This document shows, piece by piece, positions 9,091-18,310 of a stretch of DNA of 64,000 nt. Source of the DNA: Senegalimassilia faecalis (GTDB lineage: Bacteria > Actinomycetota > Coriobacteriia > Coriobacteriales > Eggerthellaceae); the NCBI RefSeq assembly GCF_004135645.1, contig NZ_SDPW01000001.1:1488001-1552000 (forward strand). The letters are read 5' to 3'. Position numbers and translations under genes: made by a program. The stretch's first letter is position 1. Each line of letters starts with the position of its first letter. Below the pieces are notes generated by a model. The model saw only the letters and a list, made by a program, of their open reading frames with translations. It searched no databases and was not told where the DNA came from.

Positions 9091-9453
9091 ATGAATACGC
9101 TGGTAGCGGTGGCAATCGCCCCGTTCGGCGTTGGCGATGAGCTTGCGGACAACGTCGCCGAGGTGGTGCGCGTCATCCGCGAGTCGGGCCTGCCGAACAA
9201 AACATACTCCATGTTCACGGAAATCGAAGGCGAATGGGACGAGGTCATGCGCGTCGTGCGCGATGCCACGTTCGTCCTTGCGGAAAAGGGTATCCGAACG
9301 GAAGTCGTCCTCAAAGCCGACATCCGCCCTGGCTTCAGCAACATGATGGAGAAAAAGGTCGAAAGCGTCGATGCGATTATCGGGAAACCGGCCGCCGCGC
9401 CCGCGCAACCCGCGCAAGCGCGAAGCGACGCCCAGTGGAAGGAGCGCTCATGA
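9091..9453 (+). CDS. Thiamine-binding protein, MTH1187/YqgV family
   Basis: A 120-residue protein of the MTH1187 (DUF77) family. These are small ferredoxin-like-fold proteins that form tetramers and bind thiamine or related ligands. Family features are AIAPFG at the start, VAEVVRVIRESGLPNKTYSMFTEIEGEWDEVM, and the closing DIRPGFSNMMEKKVESVD. The ATG at 9091 follows CAGGAGGCG in the end of thiM. A low-complexity Ala/Pro/Gln tail of about 25 residues follows the domain. Its place between thiM and thiE, with a four-base overlap with thiE, supports a thiamine role such as carrying an intermediate or sensing. Confidence 0.85.
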   Translation: MNTLVAVAIAPFGVGDELADNVAEVVRVIRESGLPNKTYSMFTEIEGEWDEVMRVVRDATFVLAEKGIRTEVVLKADIRPGFSNMMEKKVESVDAIIGKPAAAPAQPAQARSDAQWKERS

Positions 9454-10154
9454 GCATGCGTGATGTTCTCGATATCTCGGCTTACCTGGTGCTTGGCCCT
9501 GAAAACACGCTTGGCAGGCCCGTTGCCGATGTTGCCGGCCAGGCCATCAGCGTGGGGTTCACGTGCGTGCAGGTGCGCTCGAAAGAATGTTCGGCGCGTG
9601 AGCTTATTGCATGCACGGCGGCCGTTGCGGATGAGATCGCACGGCTGGGCGCCACCGATCGCGTGGCGCTTCTGGTGGACGACCGCCTCGACGTGGTGTA
9701 CGCCGCTCGCCAGCAAGGCATGAAGGTCGATGGCGTGCACGTTGGCCAAACCGACATTCCCGTGGAAGCGTGCCGCAGCCTGCTTGGTCCCGATGCCATC
9801 GTGGGCCTGTCGGCTCGTGCAGACGAGATGCTCGAATACGTGAAAACGGCTGACATGTCGCTGGTAGATTACCTGGGCGTGGGCCCGCTGCACGAAACGC
9901 CCACGAAGCGCGATTGCGGCCTTGCCTCCGATGGTACCATCATTACGAAAAGCCTCGATGACCTGCGCGATCTGCACATTGCCAGCCCGGTTCCCATCGT
10001 GGTGGGCGGGGGAGTGAAGGTGGCGGACATCCCGCTGGTGGCGCAAACCGGCGTCGACGGCTTCTTCGTCGTTTCGGCAGTCTGCGGCGCAGAAAACCCC
10101 CAAGCCGCCGCAGCCGAACTCGTAAAAGCCTGGCAATCAGCCAAGAACAACTAG
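9450..10154 (+). CDS. thiE: Thiamine phosphate synthase
   Basis: ThiE joins hydroxymethylpyrimidine diphosphate to thiazole phosphate to give thiamine monophosphate. The TIM-barrel signatures are VQVRSKE near residue 38, LLVDDRLDVVYAA, GVHVGQTDIP, GLSAR, DYLGVGPLHETPTK and VVGGGVKVADIP. The first motif normally reads QLR or QYR and has a valine here. At 234 residues it is a usual length. The ATG overlaps the stop of the upstream gene (ATGA). With thiM it forms a salvage operon. No thiC or thiG is near, so precursors are probably imported or made elsewhere. Confidence 0.95.
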   Translation: MSMRDVLDISAYLVLGPENTLGRPVADVAGQAISVGFTCVQVRSKECSARELIACTAAVADEIARLGATDRVALLVDDRLDVVYAARQQGMKVDGVHVGQTDIPVEACRSLLGPDAIVGLSARADEMLEYVKTADMSLVDYLGVGPLHETPTKRDCGLASDGTIITKSLDDLRDLHIASPVPIVVGGGVKVADIPLVAQTGVDGFFVVSAVCGAENPQAAAAELVKAWQSAKNN

Positions 10155-10261
10155 CGAATCACTTCAAATCCGCAAGGATATTACCTTCGCAACCAAAAAA
10201 CGTAGCATCGAGCGAAAGCTCGACCCCAAACAAAAAGCGCGAAGCGCGCCACCAACATAAA

Positions 10262-10291
10262 AGCGGGCCCACACCAAAGGTGCAGGCCCGC
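10262..10291. terminator. Bidirectional terminator between thiE and the aminotransferase
   Basis: An 8-bp stem AGCGGGCC/GGCCCGCT closes a 14-base loop. It lies between two convergent genes. The 10155-10336 interval holds nothing else convincing. Confidence 0.6.
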
Positions 10292-10336
10292 TCGCTTCGC
10301 ATTAACTACCCAACCGCCGCTAAAACGCGTCCGCCG

Positions 10337-11626
10337 TTATTCCCTCAGCAGCTTCTCGATATACGCAAGCTTCACGCAGCACGTGAACACATCAAGCGTC
10401 GCCTCAAGCTCTTCAACGGGCGGCAGGCTCGGCGCAATGCGAATGTTGCTGTCGGCGGGGTCGTTCTTGTACGGCCACGTGGCTCCGGCGCCTGTCATGG
10501 TAACGCCTGCGTCCTTCGCCAGCGCAACGATGCGCTTCGCGCAGCCTGCCGGAGCATCGAACGACACGAAATACCCGCCACGCGGCTTGCTCCACGAGCA
10601 GCCGCCAACCTCGGTCAGCGCCTCGGTCAGCTTCGCGTCCACCAGTTCGAACTTCGGACGCAAAATGGCCGCATGCTTACTCATGTGCGCGGCCAGTCCC
10701 TTCGCATCGCGCAAAAAGCGCACGTGGCGCAGCTGGTTGAGCTTGTCGTGGCCGATGACCTGCGGGTTCATACGCGCCTTCACGTCGGCGATGTTCGCCG
10801 CGCTTGCCGCCATGGCCGAGATGCCCGCGCCCGGGAACGTCACCTTGCTCGTGGAGGCGAACTTGAAGCAGCGATCGGGGTTGCCAGCTTCATCGCACGC
10901 GGCGCGAATGTCAAGCAGCTGGTCTTGCTGCTCGGGTGCATCGTAGAGATGATGAATGCCGTAGGCGTTATCCCAGAAAATGCGGAAATCCTCGGCCGCG
11001 CAAGGCATGGCCGCCAGGCGGCGCACCACCTCATCGGAATACGTCACGCCGCCGGGGTTGGAGTACTTCGGCACGCACCAGATGCCCTTCACCGACGCAT
11101 CGTTGGCAACAAGGCGCTCCACCTCGTCCATGTCGGGCCCGTCGGGGGTCATGGTAACGGGGATCATGGTGAAGCCGAACGCCTCGGTCACGCCGAAATG
11201 CCTATCGTAGCCGGGGCAGGGGCACAGCCACTTCACCTCATCAAGTTTGCTCCAGGGCGTGTGGCCCAGCGTGCCGAACGACCAGCAGCGCGCCATGGTG
11301 TCGTACATGATGTTCAAGCTTGAGCTGCCGAACACAATGACATGGTCGGCGTCGTCGTCAAGCATGCTTGCCATCAAACGCTTCGCCTCGGGAATACCGT
11401 CAAGCACGCCATAGTTGCGGCAATCGGTGCCGTCTTCGGCAAGGCAGTCCTCGTACGTGGTCACGCTTGCCAGCATCGGCATGCTCAGGTCAAGCTGCGC
11501 GCTTGAGGGCTTGCCGCGCGCCATGTTCAACGCCAGCCCCTTCGCCTTGATGGCTTCGTATTCGCGCATAAGCTCGTCGCGTTTCGCCGCAAGCTCCTCT
11601 GTGGTCATATCCGCATATGCTGGCAT
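10337..11626 (-). CDS. Aminotransferase class I/II, type Ic-like aspartate aminotransferase
   Basis: A PLP enzyme of 429 residues from the PF12897-type group that includes the actinobacterial type Ic aspartate aminotransferase. Visible motifs are NMARGKPS near the start, SSLNIMYDT, the WDNAYGIHHLY segment with the pyridoxal-binding Asp and Tyr, FASTSKVTFPGAG with the Schiff-base lysine near residue 255, and PRGGYFVSF. It would interconvert aspartate and oxaloacetate, linking to the malic enzyme and fumarase elsewhere in the window. An ATG at 11632 abuts the GAAAGG ribosome-binding site, so the second ATG at 11626, with normal spacing, is the better start. Confidence 0.85.
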   Translation of the reverse strand: MPAYADMTTEELAAKRDELMREYEAIKAKGLALNMARGKPSSAQLDLSMPMLASVTTYEDCLAEDGTDCRNYGVLDGIPEAKRLMASMLDDDADHVIVFGSSSLNIMYDTMARCWSFGTLGHTPWSKLDEVKWLCPCPGYDRHFGVTEAFGFTMIPVTMTPDGPDMDEVERLVANDASVKGIWCVPKYSNPGGVTYSDEVVRRLAAMPCAAEDFRIFWDNAYGIHHLYDAPEQQDQLLDIRAACDEAGNPDRCFKFASTSKVTFPGAGISAMAASAANIADVKARMNPQVIGHDKLNQLRHVRFLRDAKGLAAHMSKHAAILRPKFELVDAKLTEALTEVGGCSWSKPRGGYFVSFDAPAGCAKRIVALAKDAGVTMTGAGATWPYKNDPADSNIRIAPSLPPVEELEATLDVFTCCVKLAYIEKLLRE

Positions 11627-11834
11627 TTGCATCCTTTCGCCGGTCGCAGTGCAAGAACAATCGAAATAGCCTATCTGATGAAAGCGAAGTCAAGTATAAT
11701 CCCACAGTCAACGTAGAAATTTCGACCAGTTGCGAAATGCGTCCGTTTCCCGTATTTCGGCTGCGAAAGGCGGTTATTCGCCTTGCAACCGTTGAAGCGG
11801 CGAATCTCGCAGCTTGAGGGGTAGATGGGGAATT

Positions 11835-13427
11835 ATGGGTTCGACCGATTTGATGGTCATTTTGGCAATGGTCATTTACTTCGTCGTCGTTTTGGCGGTG
11901 GGGTTCTCGTATGCGAAGCGCTCCAATTCGTCCACGGACGAATATTTCATCGGCGGCCGCAAGGTCGGCCCGTGGTTCACGGCGCTTTCGGCCGAGGCGT
12001 CGGACATGTCCGGCTACCTATTAATGGGTATTCCCGGCCTTGCCTATTTCTATGGCGCGTCCGAGGCCATGTGGACGTGCATCGGCCTGGCCATCGGCAC
12101 ATATCTTAACTGGCTGTTCGTGGCAAAACGCCTTCGCCAGTATTCCGAGCGCGTGCACGCCATCACCATCCCGTCGTTTTTCAGCAACCGCTTCCATGAC
12201 AAGAAGAACATTCTGTCGACGGTTGCGGCGCTCATCATCCTGCTGTTCTTCTGCGTGTACACCGGCAGCTGCTTCGTAACGTGCGGCAAGCTGTTCCACA
12301 CGCTGTTCGGCATCGATTACGCGGCCATGATGGTGTTCGGCGCCGTGGTGGTGTTTGCCTACACGCTGGTGGGCGGCTATCTGTCCGTTGTGGCAACTGA
12401 CTTCATCCAAGGCTGCCTTATGTTCTTCGCGCTTGCCGTGGTGCTTATCGGGTCTATCACCTCAATTGGCGGCGTTGACGTCACCGTGGCGTTTTTGCAG
12501 AACATTCCCGGCTTCCTCAACGGCGGCCAGCTCACCACGCCCATTATGGATGCGGAAACCGGCCTGCAAATGATTCAAGGCGACGAGCCGCTGTTTGGTG
12601 AACCCACCGAGTATGGCGTGCTGGCTATCATCTCCACGCTTGCCTGGGGCCTTGGCTACTTCGGCATGCCGCAGGTGCTTGTGCGCTTCCTGGGCATCCG
12701 CTCGGCCGAAGAGGTACGCCAATCGCGCATTATCGCCGTGGTGTGGGTGGTCATCTCCATGGTCTGCGCGTTGTGCATCGGTTTCATCGGCCGCGCTATG
12801 CTGCCCACCTATTTCGGCACGAATGCCGCCGCCGAGAATATCTTCATCGTCATTGCGCAGATGATTTTGCCGGCGTTTATGTGCGGCGTGGTGGTGTCGG
12901 GCATTCTGGCGGCGTCCATGTCGTCGGCCTCGTCGTACCTGCTTATCACCGGTTCGTCAGTTGCCGAGAATATCTTCCGCGGCGTCATCAAACGCGATGC
13001 CACTGACCGTCAGGTCATGATTGTCTCGCGCATCACGCTTGCCGTCGTCATGGTCATAGGCATCCTCATCGCCATCGACGAGAACTCCGTTATCTTCCGC
13101 GTCGTGTCGTACGCGTGGGCAGGCTTAGGCGCCTCGTTCGGCCCGCTAATGCTGTGCAGCCTCTATTGGCGCCGCACGAACAAGCAGGGCGCGCTTGCGG
13201 GCATGCTCGGCGGTGCAATCACTGTCGTGGTGTGGCACAACTTCATCAAACCGCTTGGCGGCGTATTCGGCATCTACGAGCTGCTGCCGGCGTTCATCGT
13301 GTCGCTGCTATGCATCTTCATCGTGTCGAAGCTCACGGCAGAGCCCTCGGCTGAAATCTACGAAGAGTTCGACCATTACAAGGAAGCGCGTATGGACGAG
13401 AACGTGAACCCCACGTCTGCCGCGTAA
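11835..13427 (+). CDS. putP: Sodium/proline symporter
   Basis: A solute:sodium symporter (SSS family) of 530 residues with about 13 membrane helices. PutP-like blocks are SSTDEYFIGGRKVGPWFTALSAEASDMSGYLLMG near residues 30-63 and the TRF/VRFLGIRSAEE loop, followed by SSASSYLLITGSS near residue 365, which carries the sodium-binding serines. The ATG at 11835 follows GATGGGGAATT. A perfect TATAAT at 11695-11700 in the divergent 208-bp region is a candidate -10 box, although no good -35 pairs with it. Proline as the substrate is inferred from family resemblance. Confidence 0.88.
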   Translation: MGSTDLMVILAMVIYFVVVLAVGFSYAKRSNSSTDEYFIGGRKVGPWFTALSAEASDMSGYLLMGIPGLAYFYGASEAMWTCIGLAIGTYLNWLFVAKRLRQYSERVHAITIPSFFSNRFHDKKNILSTVAALIILLFFCVYTGSCFVTCGKLFHTLFGIDYAAMMVFGAVVVFAYTLVGGYLSVVATDFIQGCLMFFALAVVLIGSITSIGGVDVTVAFLQNIPGFLNGGQLTTPIMDAETGLQMIQGDEPLFGEPTEYGVLAIISTLAWGLGYFGMPQVLVRFLGIRSAEEVRQSRIIAVVWVVISMVCALCIGFIGRAMLPTYFGTNAAAENIFIVIAQMILPAFMCGVVVSGILAASMSSASSYLLITGSSVAENIFRGVIKRDATDRQVMIVSRITLAVVMVIGILIAIDENSVIFRVVSYAWAGLGASFGPLMLCSLYWRRTNKQGALAGMLGGAITVVVWHNFIKPLGGVFGIYELLPAFIVSLLCIFIVSKLTAEPSAEIYEEFDHYKEARMDENVNPTSAA

Positions 13428-13458
13428 TGTAAGCTGGGAAACCAATAGCAGGCTCTAG

Positions 13459-13494
13459 AAGCGGCCGGCATCTATAGGTGCCGGCCGCTTTTGC
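13459..13494 (+). terminator. Rho-independent terminator after putP
   Basis: A perfect 12-bp stem (13459-13470 with 13479-13490), an 8-base loop and a TTTT tail. Confidence 0.88.
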
Positions 13495-13590
13495 ATGCAC
13501 AAGGGGGGATCCAATCGTGAAGGAAAAGCACGTAAAGCGAATCAACGTTATGTGCGAATCTACACGATTAAAAAAAGTTCAAAAAGGGTG

Positions 13591-13619
13591 TTGCCAGACC
13601 GCCATTCATACCGTAATAT
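13591..13619 (+). promoter_or_regulatory. Candidate upstream promoter of the tRNA-tuf operon
   Basis: TTGCCA at 13591-13596 and TAATAT at 13614-13619 are separated by exactly 17 bp, after an A-rich stretch like an UP element. A GGAGCTC/GAGCTCC inverted repeat follows at 13635-13655. Confidence 0.55.
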
Positions 13620-13760
13620 ACTACCTCGCTTGCGGAGCTCACGAAGCGAGCTCCTAAGTGGATCAGTTGCTAAGACCGCAGGTCAAAGCAATTCCGGGTA
13701 GCAAGATTCTCAAGTAATTGCGAAGGAATCGTGTGGATACACCCGGTAGCGTGTAAACGG

Positions 13761-13789
13761 TTGACACGGTCAAACGGATGACGTAAGAT
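13761..13789 (+). promoter_or_regulatory. Main promoter of the tRNA-tuf operon
   Basis: A consensus TTGACA at 13761-13766 and TAAGAT at 13784-13789 are 17 bp apart. It lies about 80 bp before tRNA-Tyr, as expected for a strongly expressed stable-RNA operon. Confidence 0.75.
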
Positions 13790-13870
13790 TCCACTGCTCG
13801 CGCGTTCGGGTTCTCACCGATCCGCAAGCAGGCAGCTTGATAAATGCACATGAATTAAGCAGCGAAACAT

Positions 13871-13955
13871 GGGCGTGTGCCCGAGTGGTTAAAGGGGACG
13901 GGCTGTAAACCCGTTGACTCTGTCTACCTAGGTTCGAATCCTAGCGCGCCCACCA
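13871..13955 (+). tRNA. tRNA-Tyr (GTA)
   Basis: An 85-base cloverleaf including encoded CCA. The acceptor stem GGGCGTG/CGCGCCC pairs, the anticodon GTA is at 13905-13907, and a long variable arm is present as expected for bacterial tRNA-Tyr. First gene of the cluster. Confidence 0.95.
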
Positions 13956-13961
13956 TTTTTC

Positions 13962-14037
<76 letters not shown>

Positions 14038-14045
14038 GCTTTCTT

Positions 14046-14122
14046 GGCGGTGTAGCTCAGTTGGTTAGAGCACACGGTTCATACCCGTGGCGTCACTGGT
14101 TCGAATCCAGTCACCGCTACCA
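14046..14122 (+). tRNA. tRNA-Met (CAT), probably elongator
   Basis: A 77-base cloverleaf with encoded CCA and anticodon CAT at 14080-14082. The acceptor stem is fully paired and the anticodon stem lacks the three G-C pairs of initiator tRNA. It therefore looks like elongator Met; an Ile(k2C) tRNA cannot be excluded. Confidence 0.9.
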
Positions 14123-14134
14123 ATTAAACTCACT

Positions 14135-14162
14135 GCGCCCGATTTATCGGGCGCTTTATTTT
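14135..14162 (+). terminator. Terminator or attenuator between the tRNAs and tuf
   Basis: An 8-bp stem GCGCCCGA/TCGGGCGC with a TTTA loop is followed by a TTTATTTTA tract. It sits 50 bp before the tuf start, so it may limit read-through into tuf. Confidence 0.75.
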
Positions 14163-14204
14163 AGTATCGTTTCGCGAAAGCGATCCTTATAAGGAGGATG
14201 ACAC

Positions 14205-15407
14205 ATGGCTAAGGAGAAGTTCGAGCGTACCAAGCCGCATGTTAACATCGGTACGATCGGCCACGTTGACCACGGCAAGACGACGCTGACCGCTGCCATC
14301 TCCAAGACGCTGTCCAGCAACGACGGCTCTCATGGCACCGCTCACGCCGACTTCACCGCCTTCGAGGACATCGACAAGGCTCCCGAGGAGCGCGAGCGCG
14401 GCATCACGATCTCCATTGCTCACATTGAGTACGAGACCGACACGCGTCACTACGCTCACGTTGACTGCCCCGGTCACGCTGACTACGTTAAGAACATGAT
14501 CACCGGTGCTGCCCAGATGGACGGCGCTATCCTGGTTATCGCTGCTACCGACGGTCCTATGGCTCAGACCCGCGAGCACATTCTGCTCGCTCGTCAGGTC
14601 GGCGTTCCCTACATCGTTGTGTTCCTGAATAAGTGCGACATGGTCGACGACGAGGAGCTCATCGAGCTCGTCGAGATGGAGACCCGCGAGCTGCTCTCCG
14701 AGTACGAGTTCCCCGGAGACGACATTCCGGTTATCCGCGGTTCTGCTCTGAAGGCGCTCGAGGGCGAGAAAGAATGGCAGGACAAGATTTGGGAGCTCAT
14801 GGATGCTGTTGACTCCTATATCCCCACGCCGGAGCGCGATGTCGACAAGCCGTTCCTGATGGCTGTTGAGGACACCATGACCATCACCGGCCGTGGTACC
14901 GTTGCTACCGGTCGTGTTGAGCGCGGCGTTCTGCATGTCAACGACCCGCTGGAGATTGTCGGTATCAAGGAGACCCAGAACACGGTCTGCACCGGCATCG
15001 AGATGTTCCGTAAGCTGCTCGACGAGGCTCAGGCTGGCGACAACATCGGCTGCTTGCTCCGCGGCATCAAGCGTGAGGACATCGAGCGTGGCCAGGTTCT
15101 CTGCAAGCCTGGTAGCGTGACCCCGCACCAGAAGTTCGAGGGCCAGGTCTACATCCTGACGAAGGAAGAAGGCGGCCGTCACACGCCGTTCTTCGATGGC
15201 TATCGTCCGCAGTTCTACTTCCGCACCACCGACATCACGGGTGTTGCTCACCTGCCCGAGGGCACCGAAATGGTTATGCCTGGCGACAACGTGACCATCA
15301 CTGCTGAGCTGATTCACCCGGTGGCAATGGAGGAAGGCCTCCGCTTCGCTATCCGCGAGGGTGGCCGCACCGTTGGTTCTGGTCGCGTGACCAAGATCAT
15401 CGCTTAA
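14205..15407 (+). CDS. tuf: Elongation factor Tu
   Basis: The GTPase that brings aminoacyl-tRNA to the ribosome. All five G motifs are visible: GHVDHGKT at residues 19-26, the RGITI switch I region, DCPGH near residue 84, NKCD near 139 and GSALKAL near 177. Domains 2 and 3 follow, ending VTKIIA. At 400 residues it is standard. Strong AAGGAGG ribosome-binding site 8 bases before the ATG. The codon choice (many GCT, GTT and CGT) differs from the surrounding GC-rich genes, a sign of high expression rather than transfer. Confidence 0.99.
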   Translation: MAKEKFERTKPHVNIGTIGHVDHGKTTLTAAISKTLSSNDGSHGTAHADFTAFEDIDKAPEERERGITISIAHIEYETDTRHYAHVDCPGHADYVKNMITGAAQMDGAILVIAATDGPMAQTREHILLARQVGVPYIVVFLNKCDMVDDEELIELVEMETRELLSEYEFPGDDIPVIRGSALKALEGEKEWQDKIWELMDAVDSYIPTPERDVDKPFLMAVEDTMTITGRGTVATGRVERGVLHVNDPLEIVGIKETQNTVCTGIEMFRKLLDEAQAGDNIGCLLRGIKREDIERGQVLCKPGSVTPHQKFEGQVYILTKEEGGRHTPFFDGYRPQFYFRTTDITGVAHLPEGTEMVMPGDNVTITAELIHPVAMEEGLRFAIREGGRTVGSGRVTKIIA

Positions 15408-15427
15408 TTAGCTTTTGCTGATTAATA

Positions 15428-15455
15428 GGAGCCCGCTTTCGGGCGGGCTCCTTAC
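15428..15455 (+). terminator. Terminator after tuf
   Basis: A 9-bp stem GGAGCCCGC/GCGGGCTCC (15428-15436 with 15443-15451) closes a 6-base loop and is followed by a short T-containing tail. Confidence 0.75.
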
Positions 15456-15513
15456 TTCGCTGTTCATGTGTATGTGTTCAAGCTTGTTTGAAGACGGCTT
15501 ATAAGGAGAGTTC

Positions 15514-15663
15514 ATGCGCACGATGGTTACCTTGGCGTGTACGGAGTGCAAGCGCCGTAACTACACGACCAAGAAAAACAAGCAGAACAACCCTGATCGT
15601 ATTGAGTTGAAGAAGTACTGTAAGTGGTGCCAGAAGCACACGCTGCATAAGGAAACTCGATAG
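15514..15663 (+). CDS. rpmG: 50S ribosomal protein L33
   Basis: A 49-residue protein beginning [21 protein letters not shown] and ending [10 protein letters not shown]. The two CxxC pairs (CTEC and CKWC) are the zinc-binding type of L33. The ATG follows ATAAGGAGAGTTC. rpmG-tRNA-Trp-secE-nusG is a conserved order in many bacteria, which supports the call for this short gene. Confidence 0.97.
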   Translation: MRTMVTLACTECKRRNYTTKKNKQNNPDRIELKKYCKWCQKHTLHKETR

Positions 15664-15686
15664 TTTTCAGAGGTTAGCACGGGCAT

Positions 15687-15763
15687 AGGCCAGTAGCTCC
15701 AATTGGTAGAGCGGCGGTCTCCAAAACCGCATGTTGGGGGTTCGAGTCCCTCCTGGCCTGCCA
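15687..15763 (+). tRNA. tRNA-Trp (CCA)
   Basis: A 77-base cloverleaf with acceptor stem AGGCCAG/CTGGCCT, anticodon CCA at 15721-15723 and encoded 3' CCA. It lies between rpmG and secE, its usual place. The 15764-15866 leader to secE shows no strong feature. Confidence 0.96.
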
Positions 15764-15866
15764 GCTCGAATAGCGAGCAGCTTGTAGTCAGGTTGCTATT
15801 TATCAGCAGCTTGATGCCAGGCTGCTTGTTTGGCGTTTAGAGGAAAACGATCCCTGAAGGAATCAG

Positions 15867-16289
15867 ATGGCTAAGAAATCAAAGACTCAGCGTGCGAAGG
15901 CTTCTGCTGCTCGTTCGGCACGTAAAGAAGCTAAGAAGGCCGAGGCCGCAGCTGCTGAATTGAAAGCAGCTCAGGGCGAGGTTGCTGAGGAAGAAGCTCC
16001 TAAGAAGAAGCTGTTTGGTAAAGCGTCCAAGCCTGAAGGGTCTGCTCAGAACAACAAGCAAGTGAAGGCCGCAGAAAAGAAGCCTGAAAAACCTAAGAAG
16101 AAGCGCTTCCAGTTCTTCAAGGATGTTAAGGCCGAGATGAAGCGTGTGACGTGGCCGACACGTCAGGATGTGCTTCGTTGGAGCGTTGTGGTTGTTGCAG
16201 CACTTTTGTTCTTTGGCGTATACGTTGCCGTTTTGGACAACGGTATCATCACGCCGATTCTCTTTTTGATTTCCGGATTGGGGGCTTAA
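15867..16289 (+). CDS. secE: Preprotein translocase subunit SecE
   Basis: A 140-residue SecE with a single C-terminal membrane helix (about residues 105-135) preceded by the family motif FFKDVKAEMKRVTWPTRQDVLRWS. SecE clamps SecY in the SecYEG export channel. The first 80 residues are a Lys/Ala/Glu-rich hydrophilic extension, longer than in most single-helix SecE proteins and probably disordered in the cytoplasm. It lies three bases from nusG, a conserved pair. Confidence 0.95.
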   Translation: MAKKSKTQRAKASAARSARKEAKKAEAAAAELKAAQGEVAEEEAPKKKLFGKASKPEGSAQNNKQVKAAEKKPEKPKKKRFQFFKDVKAEMKRVTWPTRQDVLRWSVVVVAALLFFGVYVAVLDNGIITPILFLISGLGA

Positions 16290-16292
16290 GGC

Positions 16293-16823
16293 ATGTCTAA
16301 GAAGTGGTACGTGCTTCACACCTATTCTGGATATGAAAACAAGGTGAAGACGAATCTTGAGACTCGAATTGAGACCATGGGTCTTGAGAACAATGTCTTC
16401 GCTATTGAGATTCCTACGGAAACCGTTACCGAGATCAAAGAAGGCGGACGCCGTAAGGAAAGCGAAAAGAAGGTATTCCCGGGTTACGTGCTTGTTCGCA
16501 TGGAGCTTGATGATCGTAGCTGGGCTGCAGTCCGTAACACTCCCGGTGTGACTGGTTTTGTTGGCGCAGATAGCAAGCCTGCTCCTCTTACTCGCGATGA
16601 GTACAACAAGATCATGAAGCGCACCAGCCACGAGGGTCCGAAGAAGACTTCTACGAACCTTGAGGCCGGTCAGTCTGTGAAGGTTGTTTCTGGTCCTCTT
16701 GCTGACTTTGACGGTGTGGTGTCTGAGGTTATGCCTGATGCCGGCAAGGTCAAGGTTATGGTTTCCATCTTCGGTCGTGAAACCCCCGTGGAGCTTTCCT
16801 TCGATCAGGTTTCCTGCATTTAG
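16293..16823 (+). CDS. nusG: Transcription termination/antitermination protein NusG
   Basis: A 176-residue NusG. The NGN domain opens with KWYVLHTYSGYENKVKTNLE and includes the FPGYVLV and PGVTGFVG motifs. The C-terminal KOW domain reads GQSVKVVSGPLADFDGVVSEV near residue 127. NusG binds RNA polymerase and contacts Rho or ribosomal S10. It starts immediately after secE, so translation is coupled. The gap to rplK contains a TATAAT at 16893-16898 that may give extra transcription of the ribosomal genes. Confidence 0.97.
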   Translation: MSKKWYVLHTYSGYENKVKTNLETRIETMGLENNVFAIEIPTETVTEIKEGGRRKESEKKVFPGYVLVRMELDDRSWAAVRNTPGVTGFVGADSKPAPLTRDEYNKIMKRTSHEGPKKTSTNLEAGQSVKVVSGPLADFDGVVSEVMPDAGKVKVMVSIFGRETPVELSFDQVSCI

Positions 16824-16925
16824 AATTGGTATCCGCAGCAATTGGGCGTGCCCGCGTGGACCGGGGCTTCTCATTCCCGTGTGCTGTGAATATATAATGT
16901 GTAAAGCATTTTGAAAGGTTTAAGA

Positions 16926-17417
16926 ATGGCTGAGAAGAAAGTTACCGGCTTCGTTAAGCTGCAGATTCCTGCTGGCGCTGCGAACCCGGCCCCGCCCGTT
17001 GGCCCTGCTCTGGGTGCTCAGGGTGTTAACATCATGCAGTTCTGCCAGGCGTTTAACGCTCAGACGCAGGAGCAGAAGGGCACCATCATCCCTGTTGAGA
17101 TCACCGTCTACGAAGACAAGTCTTTCACCTTCGTGTGCAAGACTCCGCCGGCGGCCGTGCTCATCAAGGAGAAGCTGGGCCTGAAGTCTGCTTCCGGCAT
17201 CCCGCAGCTGAAGTTCGTGGGCACCCTGTCCCAGGATCAGCTCCGCGAGATCGCTGAGATCAAGATGCCCGACCTGAACGCTAACGACATCGAGGCTGCT
17301 ATGCGCATCGTTGCTGGTACTGCTCGTTCCATGGGTGTGCGCGTTGAGGGCGTTGAGATGAAGAAGGCCTATGTGCCTTCTAAGAAGCTTGCCGCAATCC
17401 TCAAGGGTGAGGCCTAA
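16926..17417 (+). CDS. rplK: 50S ribosomal protein L11
   Basis: L11 binds 23S rRNA at the GTPase-associated centre. The opening [35 protein letters not shown] is the hallmark N-terminal domain. The rRNA-binding domain ends at [12 protein letters not shown]. About 20 further residues follow, making it 163 residues against roughly 141 in most bacteria. The ATG at 16926 follows GAAAGGTTTAAGA, so the frame's upstream TTG is not used. Confidence 0.97.
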   Translation: MAEKKVTGFVKLQIPAGAANPAPPVGPALGAQGVNIMQFCQAFNAQTQEQKGTIIPVEITVYEDKSFTFVCKTPPAAVLIKEKLGLKSASGIPQLKFVGTLSQDQLREIAEIKMPDLNANDIEAAMRIVAGTARSMGVRVEGVEMKKAYVPSKKLAAILKGEA

Positions 17418-17518
17418 GCTCTCCGCATTCTCTCGAATGCATTCTGTTTTGTTAAGTGGAAGGGCTGTGCGTTAGAAGCCGCACATGCTCGTTACGCACC
17501 ACGAAAGGAATTTTTAAC

Positions 17519-18229
17519 ATGGCTAAGCATTCCAAGGCTTATCGCGCTGCCGTCGAGAAGATCGGTGACGCAACCTACGCTCCGCTTGAGGCTTTCAAGC
17601 TGATCAACGAGATTGCAACCACGAAGTTCGACCAGACTGTTGAGGCTCACTTCCGTCTGGGCATCGATACGCGTCAGGCTGATCAGCAGCTGCGCGGCAC
17701 GGTTTCCCTGCCGAACGGCTCTGGTAAGACTGTCCGCGTTGCTGTGTTCGCTGAGGGCGCTGCTGCTGATGCTGCTCGCGAGGCTGGTGCTGACATCGTT
17801 GGCACTGAGGAGCTGACTGCTCAGATTCAGGCTGGCGAGTTCAACTTCGACGCTGCTGTTGCTACTCCGGACCAGATGGGCAAGGTTGGCCGTCTTGGTA
17901 AGATCCTCGGCCCCCGTGGCCTGATGCCGAACCCGAAGCTCGGTACGGTTACCCCGAACGTTGCTCAGGCTATCAAGGAGCTCAAGGGCGGCCGCGTTGA
18001 GTATCGTGCTGACCGTTACGGCATTGCTCACGTTGTTATCGGCAAGGCCAGCTTTACCGCTGAGCAGCTTGCTGAGAACTACGGCACGGTGTACGACGAG
18101 ATCCTGCGCATGAAGCCTGCTGCTGCTAAGGGCAAGTACGTCAAGTCCATTAGCGTTTCCGGCACCATGACGCCGGGTGTTTCCGTTGATTCTTCCGTCA
18201 CGAAGAATTACACGGCTTCCGCTGAATAA
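17519..18229 (+). CDS. rplA: 50S ribosomal protein L1
   Basis: L1 forms the mobile stalk that moves deacylated tRNA out of the E site, and can repress its own operon. Family blocks are [31 protein letters not shown] near residues 37-67, [22 protein letters not shown] near 127 and the closing [10 protein letters not shown]. At 236 residues it is normal. The ATG at 17519 follows GAAAGGAATTTTTAAC. A strong terminator follows, and rplJ-rplL, which usually come next, are not here. Confidence 0.97.
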   Translation: MAKHSKAYRAAVEKIGDATYAPLEAFKLINEIATTKFDQTVEAHFRLGIDTRQADQQLRGTVSLPNGSGKTVRVAVFAEGAAADAAREAGADIVGTEELTAQIQAGEFNFDAAVATPDQMGKVGRLGKILGPRGLMPNPKLGTVTPNVAQAIKELKGGRVEYRADRYGIAHVVIGKASFTAEQLAENYGTVYDEILRMKPAAAKGKYVKSISVSGTMTPGVSVDSSVTKNYTASAE

Positions 18230-18250
18230 TCTCAGCCATTCAGGGTATAG

Positions 18251-18280
18251 AAGGGCGATCCGTAAGGGGTCGCCCTTTTT
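18251..18280 (+). terminator. Terminator after rplA
   Basis: An 11-bp stem beginning AAGGGCGA and ending TCGCCCTT is followed by TTTTTT. It ends the secE-rplA block. Confidence 0.9.
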
Positions 18281-18310
18281 TGTTGGATTTAGGTGCGGGC
18301 GCGGTATCAT